From JAEUNX01 sp034004685 (GTDB lineage Bacteria > Pseudomonadota > Gammaproteobacteria > Burkholderiales > Rhodocyclaceae), in the NCBI GenBank assembly GCA_034004685.1, contig JAVEWG010000011.1, positions 23,283 through 87,282 on the forward strand: DNA of 64,000 nt, read 5' to 3'. Positions 62,174-64,000 of this stretch are shown here, one piece after another. Position 1 is the stretch's first letter; every line of letters begins with the position of its first letter. The position numbers and the translations under genes were made by a program. A model generated the notes under the pieces. The model did no database searches and was not told the origin of the DNA. It was given only the letters and a program-made list of their open reading frames with translations.

Positions 62174-62326
62174 ATGCAACGCAAGGGATCAAGGACAGAG
62201 TTCAACGTGAAGGTTGCCTTCGCCGGAGAATCCCAGGCCAGCCGGCGTTACCTGTACTTTGCCGCCAAGGCGGAGCGCGCCCACGCCAGCCGCTTCCAAA
62301 GGGCCCTGGACAGCCTGTCGGACTGA
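62174..62326 (+). pseudogene. Rubrerythrin remnant with internal deletion (50 residues)
   Basis: ATG 62174 has a good ribosome-binding site (GAGGAG, 6 nt spacer). The first 33 residues (KGSRTEFNVKVAFAGESQASRRYLYFAAKAE) are the N-terminal helix of a rubrerythrin, with the iron-ligand Glu in FAGES. The last 17 (AKAERAHASRFQRALDSL) match the C-terminal end of the same family. Known rubrerythrins have about 100 residues between these pieces, including the remaining iron ligands. The join falls in an AKA(E/D) motif that occurs near both ends, so deletion between short direct repeats is plausible. It cannot bind a di-iron site. In related bacteria this gene sits before an iron-sulfur oxidoreductase and a DUF3501 gene, as partly seen here. 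Confidence 0.7.
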
Positions 62327-62406
62327 AGGTGGGTTGATTGGCCGGCGGGAATGGGGGCTGGTCGGTGTTTCCCCGACAGGGTGTTCCACGCGCCAGGGAG
62401 ACCGCC

Positions 62407-63040
62407 ATGAGCAAGCGGGAAGCCACTCTGGAAGCGCCCCTGCGCCAGCCGCTTTCCTGGCGGGATCCAGGGTATTCCGATGAGGGAGCGCTCTACGGGG
62501 AGATGGAACGGGCTTTCGACATCTGCCATGGGTGTCGGCGTTGCGTCCTGACCCCGGATCCTTCGTCCACTCTGATGTTCAAGCAGGAACAGCCCCCGCT
62601 GTTGCCCGCGGACGAACAGGTGCGTGGGGTCTCGGAGGCGATGTTCGATCCCTTTGAGTACTTCATGCTGCACCGTCGGGATGACCTGGTGAAAAAGGAC
62701 TGTAGGATCGGCTTGGGCAAGGTGTCCTACCATATCCCATGCCACGGGAAAGGCCAGAACGGGGGGCGGCTTACCCGGGACCCTGGAGCTGATTCCCTCC
62801 ATCGAGGTGAAGACCGTGGAACGCTGCGTGGGTCACGATGGTACCTGGGGTCAAGAGGGCAAATTTTGCCCAGTCCATGTGAATCGGACGGTCGGTCTTT
62901 CGCAAGATGGGGGAAGGCCGGCCGGAGTACAGCAGTTCCGACGGCCCCATTGCCGGCCGCCATGTCCTCCAGGGAATGGGGGAAGCCGGTTCAGAAGTTG
63001 AAAGGCCCATCCCCTCACCCTGCCGTATATGGACTCCCCC
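62407..63040 (+). pseudogene. Iron-sulfur (CCG-domain) heterodisulfide-reductase-like oxidoreductase, decayed
   Basis: Starts normally (GGGAG then ATG 62407: MSKREATLEAP) with the first iron-sulfur motif ICHGCRRC. The text then jumps, without the second ferredoxin cluster and the first CCG half, to STLMFKQEQPPLL...MFDPFEYFML...GKVSYHIPCH (about 62520-62748). After about 62775 the homologous text changes frame: LELIPSIEVKTVERCVGHDGTWG is read in another frame, then AQSM, then GRSVFRKMGEGRPEYSSSDGPIAGRHVLQGM in yet another, and finally a stub near 63025. At least one large in-frame deletion and three or more 1-2 nt indels are needed to explain this. Non-functional. Confidence 0.75.
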
Positions 63041-63301
63041 AGAAAGCAAGGAAACTGATTGATAGTTCTGGCTGCTGGAGTGCGCATGCAGTCGTATATC
63101 CGGCATCTGAAGTGGGTTCTATTTGACCCGTGCCGACATGGAATCTGCCCACGGAGCGCCAATCGCTACAAGCGGCACGCATGAAGCTGCCGGCAGAGTT
63201 AACGGCGTCAATCCGTGTGGGTGCGAGCCCGTGAGCCATGATGGGCGATCAGTCTCAAAGCAAACGCAGGGCGGGGTGGAACAGGAACACGGTCTCTCCT
63301 T
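63041..63301. other. Non-coding region between the iron-sulfur pseudogene and the IS110 transposase 3' end
   Basis: 261 bp with no supported gene. It is probably IS110/IS1111-family non-coding end: it lies directly downstream of the minus-strand transposase, and homology to the interrupted gene stops at about 63030 where ATGGACTCCCCC occurs (63025-63036). Elements of this family carry a guide-like RNA in their longer non-coding end; none can be folded by eye here with confidence. Confidence 0.4.
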
Positions 63302-63922
63302 TCAGGCCGCAATGGCAAAGGCAGTACGGGTGAGCTTCTTTTCCTGCCGGGGTTGCGGACTCCCGAACGGCGTGTGATCCCGCAGCACGGCATAACAGAC
63401 CCTGGCCAACTTGTTGGCCAGGGCACAGGCTGCCTTGTTGTGATGGGTGCGTGCCTGGATCTCGGTGGCCCAGGTGCGCAAACCATCGAGCGGCTTTCCG
63501 GCGCGCCGGGCCAGTTCAGCCGCCCGCAGCACGGCCCGGGCACCATGGGTCAGCAACATCCGCAGGTAGCGATCCCCCTTCTTGGAAATTCGCCCCAGCT
63601 TGCGGGTGCTGCCGGAAGAGAATTCCTTTGGCGTTAGGCCGAACCAACTGGCGAAATGCCGGGCATCCTTGAAATGGCTGACGCTGCCGCCGGTGGCGGC
63701 CACCATGGCCGTGGCGGTGAGCAGGCCAATGCCGGGAATCGTCAGTAGCTCGGTGCAAGCCGGGCAAAGCCTAGCCAGCGCAGTCAGTTCTTTCTCGAGT
63801 TGGGCAATGCGTAGTTCGAGCAGGCGGATTTCTTCGATCAGCAGTTTCATCGAGTCGCGGATCAGGCCAGGGCTATCGCACCTAGATGACATAGCTACAT
63901 CCAGAACTGCGTTCGCTGTCAT
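63302..63922 (-). mobile_element. IS110-family transposase, C-terminal half with abnormal N-terminus
   Basis: 206 residues. From about residue 24 on (DSMKLLIEEIRLLELRIAQLEKEL, then PGIGLLTATAMVAATGG, FASWFGLTPKEFSSG, KGDRYLRMLLTHGARAVL, HHNKAACALANKLARVCYAVL) this is the Transposase_20 domain with its serine region. The N-terminal DEDD RuvC-like domain (about 150 residues) is missing; the first residues MTANAVLDVAMSSR only faintly recall the start of such proteins. The frame stays open to the window edge, so the ATG at 63922 is arbitrary. Most likely a defective copy. Confidence 0.75.
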
Positions 63923-63967
63923 GCGTTTACGAGCCCCCTGTTCACAGCCCCGGAAATTGTGTAGTTT

Positions 63968-63999
63968 CCTCGTCTTTTGGGGTTCCCATGAAGACGAGG
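63968..63999. repeat. 9-bp inverted repeat at the window edge
   Basis: CCTCGTCTT (63968-63976) and AAGACGAGG (63991-63999) form a perfect inverted repeat with a 14-nt spacer. It could be a transposon end or a hairpin; the window stops immediately after it. Confidence 0.4.
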
Positions 64000-64000
64000 G

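Overview
The window is high-GC chromosomal DNA from a betaproteobacterium, most likely of the Rhodocyclales. The clearest marker is the order fabF - ygfX-like - nadB(-) - rpoE-rseABC-degP - lepA-lepB - DUF4845 - rnc-era-recO-pdxJ-acpS-nagZ - uvrC-pgsA, which is a betaproteobacterial backbone arrangement. Two runs of exactly 100 N (26945-27044 and 29679-29778) show that it comes from a scaffolded draft or metagenome assembly. No complete prophage, CRISPR array or defence island was seen. The accessory material is at the right-hand end.

Layout. 1-7.7 kb: end of the fatty-acid cluster (fabF), divergent nadB, and the sigma-E envelope-stress operon (rpoE, rseA, rseB, rseC, degP, a glutaredoxin-like gene), with a candidate sigma-E promoter in front of rpoE. 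7.7-17.7 kb: a tightly packed housekeeping operon (lepA to pgsA) with several ATGA/GTGA stop-start overlaps. 17.7-18.1 kb: a Gly-Cys-Gly tRNA cluster with its own promoter and terminator. 18.1-25.6 kb: an alkaline-phosphatase-superfamily gene, then on the minus strand tex - arsC-like - hslO and minC-minD-minE - tRNA-Leu - DUF1178. 25.6-32.3 kb: a membrane c-di-GMP enzyme, a porin-like protein and a small periplasmic binding protein, followed by a large FtsX-type permease. Both assembly gaps lie here. 32.3-38.1 kb: rmuC, a chemotaxis receptor, a CobD/CbiB-like membrane protein and a thiolase. 38.1-41.5 kb: circularly permuted ATP-grasp, alpha-E protein and the proteasome-like Anbu subunit, preceded by a site that looks like an NtrC operator plus a sigma-54 promoter. 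41.5-61.9 kb: rsgA, M48 protease, orn, pgi, a GT83-like transferase, rpmE, glnE, yhdP, a nitrilase-family amidase, tldD, a PilJ-domain protein, a membrane metalloprotease, a lytic transglycosylase, proS and rppH. 62.1-64 kb: a decayed rubrerythrin / iron-sulfur oxidoreductase pair next to a damaged IS110-family transposase.

Most of the window is core metabolism, translation quality control, cell division and envelope maintenance. The observations most worth following up are: (i) the NtrC/sigma-54-like control region of the ATP-grasp/alpha-E/Anbu locus; (ii) an Hsp33 (HslO) that has lost all four redox-switch cysteines; (iii) three neighbouring genes at the right end that each look like an N-terminal piece joined to a C-terminal piece; (iv) an exact 127-bp duplication on both sides of the second N gap, which looks like an unmerged k-mer overlap and means the permease gene is really intact; (v) terminators in unexpected places, one inside the ygfX-like gene and one abutting the lepA start; and (vi) a tRNA-Leu only 6 nt behind minE. 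All assignments are from reading the sequence; no database search was run.
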